A stretch of 7,653 nucleotides of DNA from Nitrososphaerales archaeon TH1177 (GCA_014523515.1 JAATVJ010000159.1:1-7653); one strand, 5' to 3'. Positions 1-6,052 are shown, numbered from the stretch's first letter. Program-made: numbers and translations. The notes: generated by a model not told the origin, from the sequence alone.

Positions 1-506
1 GCATCTGTATCGATACCAGAGCATGGTACTACTTTTTTCTTCATAGAGGATTTATGCCATACATGACCTTTAGCCTTTATAAGAGTACTATCTGCTGAGA
101 GAGAATAGATGGATCAATTATTTTATCATGCACAAAAAGTTTACCCATTGTAGTAATTCTGTTTTTGATATCATTAGATATCGTAGCAAGACGTCTATCA
201 AATGTTTGTCTGTTAGGTATTCTGGATAGTCCACATACTCTCATTACCTTTTTGTTATATGGCATCTCCATTGCAAGGTATTCATGCATTGCTCTGTTGG
301 AATCCAATCTAAACCATATACGTACTACAAAACATCTTAGGATAACAGTAGGAGAATAGACATATGGTCTACCACGTCCTCCTCTATTATTATGTGGCCA
401 ATGAATCAAACCAATCAAATACAAAATACTAATTAGAATAGATGTAGATCTTTTCTGCTGTGCTGGTTTGTTGGTTTGTATGGTATTTCACCAAAACATC
501 ATACAC
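1..506 (-). pseudogene. IS5/IS4-type transposase, N-terminal part, frameshifted and cut by the window edge
   Basis: This is the N-terminal part of a DDE-type IS transposase, read leftward. The central frame (424 to 77) carries GRGRPYVYSPTVILRCF, IWFRLDSNRAMHEYL and RIPNRQTFDRRLATI, typical of the helical N-terminal region of IS5/IS4-like transposases. It then runs into a stop at 79-77. The other frame continues without a stop to base 1 as LSADSTLIKAKGHVWHKS and VVPCSGIDTDA, which contains the usual first catalytic Asp context (DSTLIKAKG). The break lies in the (GA)4 run at 97-104; removing one dinucleotide restores a perfect join. A second break near 434-429 is likely: a third frame from GTG 506 reads VYDVLVKYHTNQQTSTAEKI and stops at 431-429, and looks like the real N-terminus. 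The TTG at 424 is then only an apparent start. The family call is firm; the exact IS group is not, and the protein cannot be made intact without recoding. Confidence 0.82.
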
Positions 507-558
507 CAATAAACTAGCTTTATTCGTTATGAAAATGGAATAATTATGACCCAGCCTC
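1..558 (-). mobile_element. Partial insertion sequence with a candidate outer end near 558
   Basis: The transposase remnant lies in an insertion sequence whose distal half is outside the window. Read leftward, the DNA just upstream of the transposase begins GAGGCTGGGTCATAATTATT at 558, about 50 bases before the likely start codon. That is the right distance and style for a terminal inverted repeat. The matching end is not visible, so neither the boundary nor a target duplication can be confirmed. The placement is an inference; the presence of an IS rests on the transposase. Confidence 0.35.
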
Positions 559-853
559 AATTAGTTAAGAAATTATGTGTTGTCATAGTCTGAACTAGTA
601 GAGAAATGAAGGATATTTGGAAGATAATTGGTTATCCAGACTTTGACTTGTGGTTTTATGTCAAATGGTTTTTTAGATTAGATTAGGCAGAATAATTTAG
701 TGCTAATCTACATTTATTAATTCTTGAAATTTTCATTCTCTGTCTTGAAGATGATATTGAATAAAAATTTTACCATTAGATTCAAAAATATAGACAATTA
801 TATAGTTTTGATACTCAACAAAAAATATTAATATAATTAGTTTAAATCTTATG
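559..853. other. Gene-free stretch between the IS remnant and the zinc-ribbon gene
   Basis: I see no credible reading frame or structural RNA gene here. The only local structure is TAGATTAG at 674-681 (repeated at 679-686) facing CTAATCTA at 703-710, which could form an 8-base-pair hairpin. The remainder is AT-rich and full of stops in all frames. Confidence 0.5.
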
Positions 854-1060
854 CTATTTTAAATAAAAATAACTTATCGATTTACTAATCCTCTTATTAT
901 TGTTTTGAGATTGGATTATTTCAAGCAGTAAATTTCTTTCATATTCTTTCTTTGATCTAATTGAATACGAATCTCCAAAGCAATACATACCACATTTCCT
1001 TTTCTTTGAATTACCTTCTTTTAATGGATCAAATTGATAGGAGCAATTTTCGCATTTCAT
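854..1060 (-). CDS. Small putative zinc-binding protein (68 aa), unknown function
   Basis: A short basic protein starting MKCENCSYQF. Cys3-x2-Cys6 and Cys23-x3-Cys27 give a four-cysteine pattern that could hold one zinc in a ribbon-like fold. Residues 33-52 (SIRSKKEYERNLLLEIIQSQ) look like one charged helix; the tail is Ser/Lys-rich. The ATG at 1060 is supported by a TATATAAA-like box (minus strand) centred about 26 bases upstream, so the message would be leaderless, as is common in this group of archaea. It is divergent from the ribbon-helix-helix gene at 1179 and shares a 118-base intergenic region with it. I do not recognise a named family; a nucleic-acid or regulatory role is only a guess from the metal-site pattern. 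Confidence 0.6.
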   Translation of the reverse strand: MKCENCSYQFDPLKEGNSKKRKCGMYCFGDSYSIRSKKEYERNLLLEIIQSQNNNKRISKSISYFYLK

Positions 1061-1082
1061 ATAGATAGTATAGCAATATAGT

Positions 1083-1090
1083 TATATAAA
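1083..1090 (-). promoter_or_regulatory. TATA box for the zinc-ribbon gene
   Basis: On the minus strand this reads TTTATATA, centred about 26 bases before the ATG at 1060. In archaea the TATA box sits about 26 bases from the transcription start, so transcription would begin at or next to the ATG. The surroundings are AT-rich, so the match is suggestive only. Confidence 0.45.
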
Positions 1091-1178
1091 TATATAGACT
1101 TATAGTTTTATATTATTATAAATTAGAATAAATAAAGAAAACTAGAAATACAAAAGTATAGAATTATAATTAGAATAT

Positions 1179-1328
1179 TTGGAGCCAAAAAAAGTAGTAT
1201 TTCGTTTAGATCATGATATTCTCAAAGACATTAAACGAATAGCAGTAGAAAAAGAAGTAACACAAAATGATCTATTTGTTGAAGGCATGAAATTTATTCG
1301 AGAAAAATATAAAAATTTATTGAAATGA
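1179..1328 (+). CDS. Ribbon-helix-helix (CopG/Arc-like) DNA-binding protein, 49 aa
   Basis: Translation from TTG 1179 gives MEPKKVVFRLDHDILKD, then a helix, VTQNDLF, and a final helix ending REKYKNLLK. This is the compact ribbon-helix-helix plan: a beta strand (KKVVFRLD, residues 4-11) that pairs with a second subunit and enters the DNA major groove, helix A (about 12-25), a turn with T-Q-N-D, and helix B (about 28-46). The length is typical of Arc/CopG-like repressors. An in-frame stop at 1167-1169 limits the start; the only usual codon after it is TTG 1179, and no Shine-Dalgarno site is evident. Proteins of this type usually regulate their own promoter or act as antitoxins or copy-number regulators. 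No toxin-like partner is seen just downstream. It may bind the AT-rich region shared with the divergent gene. Confidence 0.72.
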   Translation: MEPKKVVFRLDHDILKDIKRIAVEKEVTQNDLFVEGMKFIREKYKNLLK

Positions 1329-1671
1329 TTTTAGAACCTCAGGAATAGAAGTCAAAATAGTTTCAAATTAATCTATTACACAATAGTCTGGAAGGTTGCA
1401 TATTAGTTATATAAGGAATGTCCTGAAAAAAATTTCTAGAATGCTTTGGAAATAGATATTCATCATACTGTCAGATATACGTAAGTTAATGTCAAAGAAA
1501 GGAATGAGCCTATAAAATATTTTTAGAAACACTTGAAGAAATTGATAAACATGAACAGGAACTAATATAATAGAAGCAAATTAAAAGACTCTTTTAGAAT
1601 ATATTCTCTACCTCTCTCCCTCTAGCAAAGTATCTTTCCTATTAATAAAATACTGTTATTGTGTTTGAATT
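1329..1671 (+). other. Gene-poor stretch with a possible short coding remnant
   Basis: No complete gene is visible. A 20-codon piece at 1508-1570 reads AYKIFLETLEEIDKHEQELI and stop, preceded at once by a TGA. It looks like the helical C-terminal end of a lost protein, but could be chance. TATAAAATAT at 1511-1520 resembles a strong TATA box with no gene behind it. A pyrimidine-rich run at 1604-1622 lies between this and the next gene. Confidence 0.35.
1641..1652 (+). promoter_or_regulatory. Candidate TATA box for the 1672 gene
   Basis: ATTAATAAAATA is centred about 25 bases before the ATG at 1672, the spacing expected for a leaderless archaeal transcript. There is no Shine-Dalgarno sequence just before this ATG, which agrees with a leaderless start. 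The background is AT-rich, so confidence is limited. Confidence 0.4.
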
Positions 1672-2109
1672 ATGCCAAACCTTGATCCCTGGATAAATCA
1701 GTATGAGAATGACCAGCAAATAACTACTATAACAACAATAGCAGAAAAAGCAACAAATAGTAAGTTTGAAAATCATTTATTATCTGTTAAGACTGAATGT
1801 CAAAAAATAATTGAGTTTAACTATCATCAACATCCTACCTTTCTTGAACGTTATCAAAAGATTATAGAAATGATTGATTGGACTTTGGAAAGATATAGAA
1901 TTATAATTCAGAGAAATAAGATTCAACAACAAAATGAAAAAGATCTAGTAATAATAAATAGAATTAGAGAAGAACTTGACGAGAAAAGAAAAATTGCTAT
2001 ATACAAAAATAAGCAGTCTGAACTAAGAGACGAAGTAGCAATGTATAGACTTGAAGAAACTACTATTGATTATGTACTATCTGAAATACGTGAATTTGTT
2101 TATAAGTAA
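1672..2109 (+). CDS. Hypothetical coiled-coil protein (145 aa)
   Basis: A soluble, highly charged protein starting MPNLDPWINQYENDQQ. From about residue 20 to the end it is predicted by eye to be almost all helix, with repeated Glu/Lys/Arg and Leu/Ile spacing (for example IINRIREELDEKRKIAIYK, about 104-122) suggesting a coiled coil. There are no cysteines that would suggest a metal site, no signal peptide and no membrane segment. Trp7 and Trp68 are the only tryptophans. It precedes the 2209-2484-2987 pair by 99 bases on the same strand and may be co-transcribed. I do not recognise the family; a scaffold or partner role for a neighbouring protein is possible but unproven. Confidence 0.65.
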   Translation: MPNLDPWINQYENDQQITTITTIAEKATNSKFENHLLSVKTECQKIIEFNYHQHPTFLERYQKIIEMIDWTLERYRIIIQRNKIQQQNEKDLVIINRIREELDEKRKIAIYKNKQSELRDEVAMYRLEETTIDYVLSEIREFVYK

Positions 2110-2195
2110 ATTAGGATAATTAAAGAAGTGCAGATCGAATTGAATCAAAATAAAGAGCACAAGAAGAAATGTCTAATTCAATAGTTTGTAATAGA

Positions 2196-2200
2196 GAGGT
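2196..2200 (+). promoter_or_regulatory. Shine-Dalgarno site that decides the TTG start at 2209
   Basis: GAGGT lies 8 bases before TTG 2209 and matches the archaeal 16S rRNA tail (CACCTCC). It supports a TTG start with a leader, unlike the leaderless-looking genes nearby, and so argues that this gene is an internal member of a longer transcript. Confidence 0.55.
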
Positions 2201-2208
2201 TTTACTTA

Positions 2209-2484
2209 TTGAAAATAACTAATAGTTATAAATTTGAAAGTAACATTACTGCATTAAATAATGGCACGATAATAAACAAACCAAAAGGTTATAGATTTCA
2301 AATAGGTGATTATCTCATGTATAACAAGGAAAAAGATTTCTATTATAATCTCAGTTATGCACAGATTAAAAATTTGTATTGGAATAGTGATTTGATTGTT
2401 GGATATGTTGCTAATGATGAATTAAATAATAATAATGGTAACAAGGATAAAACTTCAATGATAGAATTGTCCAGAAGTGACTAA
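2209..2484 (+). CDS. Small hypothetical protein (91 aa), first of a translationally coupled pair
   Basis: The protein begins MKITNSYKFESNITALNNG and contains alternating polar and aromatic segments (KGYRFQIGDYLMYNKEKDFYYNLS, given in part: YRFQIGDYLMY at about 28-38; IKNLYWNSDLIVGYV at about 53-67) that suggest a small beta-rich fold. The C-terminus is Asn-rich and likely disordered. The TTG start is fixed by the GAGGT site 8 bases upstream. Its TAA stop shares its last A with the ATG of the next gene (TAATG at 2482-2486), so the two are very probably translated together. I do not recognise a family. The coupling implies a function linked to the zinc-knuckle protein that follows. Confidence 0.6.
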   Translation: MKITNSYKFESNITALNNGTIINKPKGYRFQIGDYLMYNKEKDFYYNLSYAQIKNLYWNSDLIVGYVANDELNNNNGNKDKTSMIELSRSD

Positions 2485-2987
2485 TGGAAATAGAAATGAA
2501 TTCTTCTAATAATATTAATCCTAAACCATGCAATTATGGCTGTAATACCAGGATATATTGGAATGCTACAGAAAATACATTTTTTGAAGTGTTTAGTGGT
2601 AAAAGACATTCTTGTCCTAACCGTTCAACCAAGAAGAAATCGGTAATAACACAAACTACTACAAATAATAAGCCAAAGTATTACAATGCTAATAGTAGAT
2701 CATTTACTACTAGCGTACCTAAACCAAAAATGTCTAATTCTCTTGAACTGTTACAAGGTCCTATAGTAGATATTCAAAGGAAATATGAGATTTTGAGTGA
2801 TATCGTTTCAGAAGCAAATGGTAAAGTTCATGGTTCTCAATCGTATATAGTTACTGCTGCAAATAATAATTCTACTATAATATCTTTAATCATATATTAT
2901 GAAGTTCCTGCTGAAGGTAAAAGAGACGAAGTCAAGCAAAGGTTTGAACAATTTGATAGAAATACAGTGTTTATGCATAATAGATAG
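2484..2987 (+). CDS. Zinc-knuckle protein with a C-terminal alpha/beta domain (167 aa)
   Basis: Residues 16-47 contain Cys16-x3-Cys20 and His42-x-Cys44 in the context CNYGCNTRIYWN ... FEVFSGKRHSCPNR, a compact metal-binding module that I associate with Thaumarchaeota proteins (recall, not a search). A Ser/Thr/Asn/Lys-rich linker (48-83) follows. Residues 84-167 form a second domain starting SLELLQGPIVDIQRKYEILS and containing IISLIIYYEVPAEGKRDEVK, probably alpha/beta. There is no signal peptide or membrane segment. ATG 2484 overlaps the upstream stop; ATG 2496 is an alternative start. The module could recognise nucleic acid or protein; neither is shown. Expression should be tied to the 2209 gene. 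Confidence 0.68.
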   Translation: MEIEMNSSNNINPKPCNYGCNTRIYWNATENTFFEVFSGKRHSCPNRSTKKKSVITQTTTNNKPKYYNANSRSFTTSVPKPKMSNSLELLQGPIVDIQRKYEILSDIVSEANGKVHGSQSYIVTAANNNSTIISLIIYYEVPAEGKRDEVKQRFEQFDRNTVFMHNR

Positions 2988-2995
2988 AAATAGGG

Positions 2996-3059
2996 GGTAA
3001 GTGCGAAATTTGTTAATTTTTGTAGGCATGACCAAAAAATCTCTAAAATCTCACTTGCC
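2996..3059 (+). ncRNA. Candidate structured RNA element between the zinc-knuckle and GHKL genes
   Basis: GGTAAGTG (2996-3003) can pair with CACTTGCC (3052-3059) over eight positions with one G-U pair. Inside, TTTTTG (3017-3022) pairs with CAAAAA (3033-3038) around a 10-base loop. Together they make a closed two-level hairpin filling most of the gap after the stop at 2987 and ending about 40 bases before the next start. It might be a transcript end, a leader structure for the ATPase gene, or a small RNA. No known riboswitch class is recognised. Confidence 0.3.
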
Positions 3060-3097
3060 AATAACTATTTAGTTGGTATAGGAAATAGCAGTAGTAA

Positions 3098-3604
3098 TTG
3101 GTAATGATGGATGGCCATTATATAACTACGACTGAAAAGGAAGAAGTAGAAGAAGAGACTTTTTCTAGTGAGGACCAGATCTCCGATTATATATCGATTC
3201 CAGGACTTAATACTAGATTCAGTCTTGATGGCAAGGATTTTGATATTTTTATAATTAAGGAATTGATGGATAATGCATTAGACTTCATTGAATCTAATGC
3301 AAAAGAATTTGTTAATGGGAAACGTCCTTTTATTCATGTAATTATAACTCAAGAAAAAAACGATGAAGTAACTAAAATTATAGTAAGAAATTCCAATGGC
3401 GGCATAAATAATATTTTCACTGATGAACATATTAACAAAATTTTTAATCTTAATGAATATTACAGTAGCAAAAAATACAGACATAAGATAAATAGAGGTG
3501 AATTGGGAGATGCTTTCAAGGCCATTTTATGTATTCCATATGCTATCGTTGTTAATAATACTGATAAAAAAACAACAAATACGAAAATTGGAACTATCCT
3601 TTAG
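3098..3604 (+). CDS. GHKL-fold ATPase, N-terminal ATP-binding half of a frameshifted gene
   Basis: This carries the ATP-binding fold of the GHKL group (gyrase, Hsp90, histidine kinase, MutL, topoisomerase VI-B). The N box is KELMDNALDFIE (residues 54-65), with Glu55 and Asn59 in the usual catalytic and Mg-binding places. The G1 motif appears as VRNSNGGI (96-103), with Asn where most relatives have the nucleotide-binding Asp. The G2 lid motif is RGELGDAFKAIL (133-144). The order and spacing favour a topoisomerase VI-B/MORC-like branch over a sensor kinase; no H-box region is present. The frame ends at 3602-3604 just after an A7 run, where the -1 frame continues for a further 270 codons (next entry). 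Start: TTG 3098 is the longest; ATG 3104 or 3107 is equally likely. The real product is probably one protein of about 437 residues. Confidence 0.72.
   Translation: MVMMDGHYITTTEKEEVEEETFSSEDQISDYISIPGLNTRFSLDGKDFDIFIIKELMDNALDFIESNAKEFVNGKRPFIHVIITQEKNDEVTKIIVRNSNGGINNIFTDEHINKIFNLNEYYSSKKYRHKINRGELGDAFKAILCIPYAIVVNNTDKKTTNTKIGTIL
3566..3572 (+). other. A7 run at the frameshift in the GHKL gene
   Basis: The first frame reads GAT AAA AAA ACA and soon stops. Adding one A gives GAT AAA AAA AAC AAC AAA TAC, that is D-K-K-N-N-K-Y-E-N-W-N-Y-P-L-E-I, which flows into the downstream frame. The shift could be a true deletion, a sequencing or assembly error in a homopolymer, or slippage by RNA polymerase or ribosome. 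Confidence 0.7.
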
Positions 3605-4410
3605 AAATCAATATTTCAAATGATAATAGATCTATTAAAGTCAAAATAGATAATATTGATAAAATCAGAAGGAATGAAAAAATAAAAGTCGAGAAAAAAT
3701 ATGACCAATTCCAATATCGTAATAAAAATGAAATAAACGAGTATAATAATAACCATTTTACTGAAATTGTTGTTTATCTTCCCAAGATAGCAGTTAAATA
3801 TTCTGAAATTTACAATCTTCTGAAAAAATATATCGTTTTAAATACACATATAGATTTTAATATTCAATTATTGCCGTCGCCATTTATTTATCAATCTAAA
3901 AAACAACAAGTATCACGTCAATATATGGCTACCCAAAAAATAAAGAATGATTGGAAAAACAAATTGAGTATATATTACTATTCTTTAACCGAGTTTAAAC
4001 ATTTAATCCGTAGTCTTGAAAAAAGTAAAGATAATCTAAATATATACGACAATTTTATTCATACTAATTTTAGGGAAGGTTGGAGACTTAAAAGAGATGA
4101 ATTTTTCAACACATTAACTTATGGTGATTTAAAGAAAGATGACAAAAAAATTGAAGAGACTTATCAAAAATTAAAAGACAGTTTGCCACCAATAAAGGAT
4201 CAGTCTACATCTCTAGTAGATTTGGAACTTCCATTTGATATGAATAAGAAAGCAAGAGAAAAAGCATTAAAAGAACGTCTAAAACAGGTATATAAAATTG
4301 AAGAAGATAGTTTTATCTATAAAAGATTTGATAGATATTATGAAAGTCCTAATAGTAGTGATAATAATAATGATAGTATCCAATTTCCATATAAGGTAGT
4401 ATGTGCTTGA
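3568..4410 (+). CDS. GHKL ATPase, C-terminal half (continuation in the -1 frame)
   Basis: The frame is open from 3568 to the stop at 4410 and begins KNNKYENWNYPLEINISN, which joins smoothly to the ATP-binding half. The next part (about 3600-3900) has beta-rich stretches such as HFTEIVVYLPKIAVKYSEI and THIDFNIQLLPSPFIYQSKK, the place where GHKL ATPases have a transducer-like domain. The remaining 170 residues are mostly charged helix (for example WKNKLSIYYYSLTEFKHLIR, KKAREKALKERLKQVYKIEE), ending in an Asn/Ser-rich tail. There is no independent start with a Shine-Dalgarno site; ATG 3925 or TTG 3871 could only yield partial products. It is best treated as the second half of one broken or recoded gene. 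No Toprim, nuclease or kinase partner is present in the window. Confidence 0.68.
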   Translation, partial: KNNKYENWNYPLEINISNDNRSIKVKIDNIDKIRRNEKIKVEKKYDQFQYRNKNEINEYNNNHFTEIVVYLPKIAVKYSEIYNLLKKYIVLNTHIDFNIQLLPSPFIYQSKKQQVSRQYMATQKIKNDWKNKLSIYYYSLTEFKHLIRSLEKSKDNLNIYDNFIHTNFREGWRLKRDEFFNTLTYGDLKKDDKKIEETYQKLKDSLPPIKDQSTSLVDLELPFDMNKKAREKALKERLKQVYKIEEDSFIYKRFDRYYESPNSSDNNNDSIQFPYKVVCA

Positions 4411-4510
4411 TTAAACTACCCTTTAACTATTGATTGAGTAAATTATAGTAGTAGTAGTTAGAAAAATAATAATAGTCATCATTATCAATAAGATAGTTAG
4501 TTATATACTT

Positions 4511-4984
4511 ATGAAGATACTTAATGCTGGGCCAGGTTTCAGTCAACCAATGACAGAAGATGAAACTGTATCATTTCTTACTTCTGGAAAAAGAAATATC
4601 TACATTGCAAGTTTAGATGAAAAGAATGAACCAAATATTCATCCTGTCTGGTATTATTTTGATCCGTCCAAAGAAAAATTTTATATTGAGACATCTAAAC
4701 ATTCAAAGAAAAAAAAGAATTTAGAAAATAATAAAATAGTATATTTTTGTGTAGATGAGCCCAACATACCATATAAAGGAGTGAGAGGAAAAGCAAAGAT
4801 AGCCATTATTCAAGATATTGATAGTATTGTTCCAATTTCCGAAAATAATATGAAGAAATATCTTGGAAGTTTAGAGCATCCGATGGCAAAGGAATTGATT
4901 AGTCTTGCTAAAAGAGGTGAATCAGTAGCAATAGAAATCTCCCCATTGTATTTTTCAACATGGGATGATAGTAAAGTAAAATGA
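4511..4984 (+). CDS. Pyridoxamine 5'-phosphate oxidase-like split-barrel flavin or F420 protein (157 aa)
   Basis: The sequence fits the PPOX/FMN-binding split-barrel superfamily: an N-terminal helix with MTEDETVSFLTSGKRNIYIA (about 14-33), strand NEPNIHPVWYYFD (about 39-51, the typical P-x-x-P-V-W-Y pattern), strand KFYIETSKHSKKKKNLENNK (about 56-75, the conserved basic stretch that contacts cofactor phosphate), and YKGVRGKAKI (about 88-97). Length is normal for single-domain members. They bind FMN or F420 and act as dimers in the cytoplasm; F420 is plausible in these archaea, but the sequence does not settle the cofactor or substrate. Not true PdxH by context. The ATG at 4511 is the natural start; no Shine-Dalgarno site is seen. 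It lies 100 bases after the ATPase gene and probably has its own promoter. Confidence 0.8.
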   Translation: MKILNAGPGFSQPMTEDETVSFLTSGKRNIYIASLDEKNEPNIHPVWYYFDPSKEKFYIETSKHSKKKKNLENNKIVYFCVDEPNIPYKGVRGKAKIAIIQDIDSIVPISENNMKKYLGSLEHPMAKELISLAKRGESVAIEISPLYFSTWDDSKVK

Positions 4985-5049
4985 AAATCATAACCCCTTT
5001 GGAAAATGAATCATTCGCAATTTACAACTCACTCACAACTGAGTATGTA

Positions 5050-5110
5050 GGAGGTCATGGTATTGTTGTTTTGTTATGAAACTGTTTTGTGGTCAGTTAT
5101 TATTATTGGA
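5050..5110 (+). other. Perfect Shine-Dalgarno site before a possible 16-codon peptide
   Basis: GGAGGT at 5050-5055 is a perfect match to the 16S tail. TTG 5063, seven bases after it, opens a very short frame reading MLFCYETVLWSVIIIG and stop. The ATG at 5057 is in the same frame but too close to the site to be used normally. It may be chance in an intergenic region; there is nothing else to support a gene. Confidence 0.2.
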
Positions 5111-5118
5111 TAGTTATT

Positions 5119-5136
5119 ATTTCTTTTTCTTCATTT
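5119..5136 (+). terminator. T-rich transcript end after the split-barrel gene
   Basis: ATTTCTTTTTCTTCATTT is the clearest T-rich run downstream of the stop at 4984. Archaeal RNA polymerase ends transcripts at such runs without needing a hairpin. It lies 135 bases after the stop, so the call is tentative. Confidence 0.35.
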
Positions 5137-5193
5137 CACACCGAAATAGATCTAGAATATAATAACATTTTGAAATATTTAATATTTTAAAAA

Positions 5194-5255
5194 GCCATAG
5201 CCCTTTCCTCCAAAATAGTAGTAGGAGCACACGAGTATAACAATGGGGCTATGAC
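5194..5255. repeat. Palindromic intergenic repeat, copy A
   Basis: CATAGCCC (5196-5203) pairs with GGGCTATG (5246-5253) around a 42-base loop that contains a small CTCC/GGAG inner stem (5208-5211 with 5224-5227). The left arm is preceded by an A-rich run. About 12 bases after the right arm comes GGATTACAGA (5267-5276), which recurs after copy C. Confidence 0.65.
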
Positions 5256-5316
5256 TAGAGTTCTTTGGATTACAGAGTACATTATTCTATTAAATATATT
5301 ATTTAATAATTTAATT

Positions 5317-5373
5317 GTCATAGCCCTCCTCCTCTTATGTAACCCAAGAACATTCGAGATGGAGGGGCTATAG
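5317..5373. repeat. Palindromic intergenic repeat, copy B
   Basis: GTCATAGCCCTCC (5317-5329) faces GGAGGGGCTATAG (5361-5373), an imperfect palindrome with ATAGCCC/GGGCTAT as its core. Read on the minus strand, the interior contains TTCTTGGGTTACATAAG, which resembles TTCTTTGGATTACAGAG after copy A on the plus strand. Copies therefore occur in both orientations. Confidence 0.62.
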
Positions 5374-5499
5374 AAAACTACGGAATTTGCCTTTGATGCT
5401 ATGAGAGCAATATTCTTTAAATTATAAAATATATAAAAATCAGTGAACAAGGTTAATTACTAATTTATTATTATTATTATATTATTTTATGAAATCATT

Positions 5500-5937
5500 C
5501 TATTGTGCCACATCTTTATTTTTATTATTCATTATCCTAGTTAACTGTTTAATTAGATCTTCAGAGTTGATTGGCTTTTGAATAAAGTAATCTTCGTCAA
5601 ATGTTCTACCTAACTCTGAACGTATTTTTCTAAATTCTTCATAATACAATTCACTTGCAGTTAAAAAGCAAATTTTTGCTTTAGGATCTTGTTCTCTTAT
5701 TTTGGTATATAATTCGAATCCATCCATTTTTGGCATCTTTATATCAAGAATTACTAAATCATAAAAATTGTTTTGATAATTATCTAATGCAGAAATAGAA
5801 TCGGTAAATGAATCTATTTGGAATCCATTGTCTTCTAAAATATTCTTTATTGTAAAAGTAATATCTGATTCATCATCTACTATCAATATATTTTTACCTT
5901 TTGTAGTAGACGTTTTTACATTCTCTTCTATAGTCAA
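5500..5937 (-). CDS. Single-domain response regulator (CheY-like receiver, 145 aa)
   Basis: A receiver domain with nothing attached. Strand one is KNILIVDDES (15-24), giving the Mg-binding acidic pair Asp21/Asp22; the phosphate acceptor is Asp65 in LVILDIKMPKMDGFELY (61-77); the switch Thr is Thr93 in ICFLTAS; the conserved Lys is Lys121 in FIQKPI. All phosphorylation residues are present, so it should take phosphate from a histidine kinase located elsewhere. There is no DNA-binding or enzyme output domain, so it acts by protein contact or as part of a phosphorelay. The start is TTG 5937, the only suitable codon close to the first strand; AAGGA lies upstream with loose spacing. A short Ser/Thr/Lys-rich N-terminal tail precedes the domain. 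Confidence 0.88.
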   Translation of the reverse strand: MTIEENVKTSTTKGKNILIVDDESDITFTIKNILEDNGFQIDSFTDSISALDNYQNNFYDLVILDIKMPKMDGFELYTKIREQDPKAKICFLTASELYYEEFRKIRSELGRTFDEDYFIQKPINSEDLIKQLTRIMNNKNKDVAQ

Positions 5938-6052
5938 CTATCAATATCCTTTATTAAGATCATAGACAGTCATTAACACTTTTAGTTTACTAATAACAAA
6001 ATAAAAATATCATAATTGATATTGAATTTATAATAATGACAGTACTAGTATT

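Noticed and set aside
165..359. Plus-strand reading frame of 64 codons
   Set aside because: It is the antisense shadow of the transposase, whose minus-strand protein motifs are clear.
2169..2222. 17-codon ATG frame overlapping the start of the 2209 gene
   Set aside because: It has no Shine-Dalgarno site and no protein-like features; the GAGGT site clearly serves TTG 2209.
3278..3484. Minus-strand reading frame of 68 codons
   Set aside because: It lies wholly opposite the ATP-binding motifs of the GHKL gene and has no protein-like features of its own.
5187..5450. Minus-strand reading frame of 87 codons
   Set aside because: It runs through repeat copies A and B; the recurring R-A-M and A-M-A segments are translations of GGCTATGGC-type arms, not protein conservation.
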